Source of the DNA: Salminus brasiliensis
Lineage: Eukaryota > Chordata > Actinopteri > Characiformes > Bryconidae
Direction of reading: 5' to 3'
NCBI RefSeq assembly: GCF_030463535.1
Contig: NC_132881.1
Location: 41,141,973-41,205,972 of the forward strand
Length of the DNA stretch: 64,000 bases
A program made the position numbers and the translations under genes. Below, one piece after another: positions 62,770 through 64,000 of this stretch; position 1 is the stretch's first letter; every line of letters begins with the position of its first letter. The notes beneath the pieces were generated by a model that had not been told where the DNA came from, did no database searches, and was given only the letters and a program-made list of their open reading frames with translations.

Positions 62770-62868
62770 TCATCACAGTCAAGGCTCCACCCTTTGTAAA
62801 AAACAGTTGCCAGCAGCAGAATGTCTACAGGAGATGAGAATCTTGGAGAAAAGCTGGATAAATTATTT
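62770..62868. repeat. Direct repeat, right copy (about 99 bp)
   Basis: Second copy of the 62322-62411 block, on the other side of the duplicated exon fragment. Confidence 0.85.
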
Positions 62869-63240
62869 TATACTCACTTTGCAGTAATAATTACTACGGA
62901 TTGGATTACTATGGAAATACTATGGGCTGCATGGATGTTATATTAGCTGTATTTAGTCAAAGACACTGTGCAACTGGGTCCTTTAAAAAAAGAGAGGAAA
63001 ATGTGAACAAATCCAACCCCCCTCCCTCCCCTTAAACACAGACCAACCACCACAGTGTCCTAGCTGTGCGGTGTAGAGCTGGAAGTGGCCACGCAGTCAT
63101 AGGTTTGCAATGTGCACAGCAGGAGGCTCAGGACACAACCTTGTGCGGCAGACATTTTTGCCTACCCGCACTGTTTGTGGTCTGTCTGTCAGGAACTAAG
63201 AGATCCAGTGACTTTAACTTGGTGGTGAAGAAGCATCGGT
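62869..63240. other. Intergenic DNA, nothing recognised
   Basis: No exon, clear repeat or RNA gene seen. Confidence 0.4.
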
Positions 63241-63975
63241 AGGATATGTGTCAGCCCAGCGGCGCCGCGTCCCCCCCGGGGGCGATTTCGGGCCGCGGTC
63301 CACAGGCTCCTGGGGTCTTTTAAGTTGATGTTGGGTTGATTTCTATGTTCAGGTACTTTCTGTTCTACTACCAAGGACTTTTATGTTGACAGCGGTCGAA
63401 GTAAGACGCCATGGTTTCTGTTTATGTCTGATTGGTTTCAGATGAGTGCTGGGGTACAAAGGGAGCAAACGCAGATCCCTCGGCGCCGAGAATTACCCTT
63501 GCGATGCCAAGCTGTGAGGTTGGCTTCACGGTCAGGAGACTTCTAGGGAGGTCTACGAGTTCAGTAGTTTATGCTCTATCGGAGCGGTTTCAGGTTCAGG
63601 TGTTCACGGTCTGGAGATTTGGTGTCCGGTTCTCTTGCACCCTAGTCCAGTAAGTTCATCAGCGCCTGACGAGCGCGGTTTTGGGGGGTTTGGGGGCTTT
63701 TGGTTTGTTAGTTTCTTTGGTTCCTTTGCGTTCCAGCCTTCCTCCCCCCGTTTGATTTGTCCCCTCTCGCTTTGCTCCCGGACTACTTTCCAGCCTCAGG
63801 TGGTCTTCCAGGTTTCTCCCCGTTCAGTTGTCACCTGTTTGTTTTCTGTTTCGGTTTATTGGACCCTGTACTTTGCTGCCTCGTTTTGGATGTGTTTGGT
63901 CATTGAAGACTATTCCCCTGTATTGCTCTGTCCCTGCGAGTGTTCCCTTGTCTCGCCTAGCCAGCATGACAATAT
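63241..63975 (+). mobile_element. GC-rich LTR-like sequence, possibly a Gypsy-type LTR fragment
   Basis: Composition changes sharply to GC- and CpG-rich (gcggcgccgcgtcccccc near 63260). The later part (gtttattggaccctgtactt, tgcctcgttttggatgtg) reads like the U5 side of LTRs common in fish Gypsy elements and ends near agccagcatgaca. No gag or pol frame is present, and the left end is not defined. Confidence 0.35.
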
Positions 63976-64000
63976 GCTGCCATCATAACTGCAGTGCAGA

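Noticed and set aside
63635-63988. 117-codon + strand frame
   Set aside because: Low-complexity Phe/Ser/Pro translation of the GC-rich LTR-like segment.

Overview
This is a vertebrate nuclear DNA window, almost certainly from a ray-finned (teleost) fish. Genes are split into small exons with GT-AG introns, and intergenic and intronic DNA is full of Tc1/mariner elements and their short derivatives, hAT-like short elements, L2-type LINE relics, tRNA-derived SINEs and long CA, CT, TA and GATA microsatellites. The repeat families look like those common in otophysan fishes, but that narrower placement is inference.

Three genes can be reconstructed exon by exon with consistent splice phases. (1) mcub, + strand, 16317-43126: eight coding exons, 327 codons plus stop, encoding the dominant-negative beta subunit of the mitochondrial calcium uniporter. 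Intron 1 alone is 23.6 kb and holds most of the repeats in the middle of the window. (2) A caspase-6-type gene, - strand, 48376-45449: six exons, 258 residues. (3) A second caspase-6-type gene, - strand, 62207-53319: six exons, 260 residues, with the same exon sizes from exon 2 onward and intron 2 expanded to 6.4 kb by retroelements. The two caspases are a head-to-tail tandem pair, convergent with mcub. mcub next to casp6 in convergent orientation is also the arrangement on human chromosome 4q25, which supports all three calls. There is no operon logic here; they are separate eukaryotic transcription units whose neighbourhood is ancestral.

Layout: 1-153 an open frame that may be the end of an upstream gene; 154-16316 intergenic, with a ~290-bp tandem array (700-2480), a Tc1-derived short element (2923-3327), CT/GATA microsatellites (about 4.4-5.6 kb), a minisatellite (6595-7015), an L2 relic (about 7.2 kb), an AT-rich stretch (7.7-10.7 kb) and a Tc1 relic (about 10.7-11.3 kb); 16317-43126 mcub; 43127-45448 the convergent intergenic gap; 45449-48376 caspase copy 1; 48377-53318 an intergenic stretch with a nearly complete Tc1-like transposon (49107-50678); 53319-62207 caspase copy 2; 62208-64000 a duplicated exon-2 fragment flanked by ~90-bp direct repeats, then a GC-rich LTR-like tail.

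The most interesting biology is in the caspases. Both copies keep the catalytic His and Cys and the P1-pocket Arg, and both have almost no prodomain. Copy 2 keeps a good caspase-6 self-cleavage site (VEED) in the inter-subunit linker, while copy 1 has Glu in place of that Asp. A third, broken copy of exon 2 lies upstream of copy 2.
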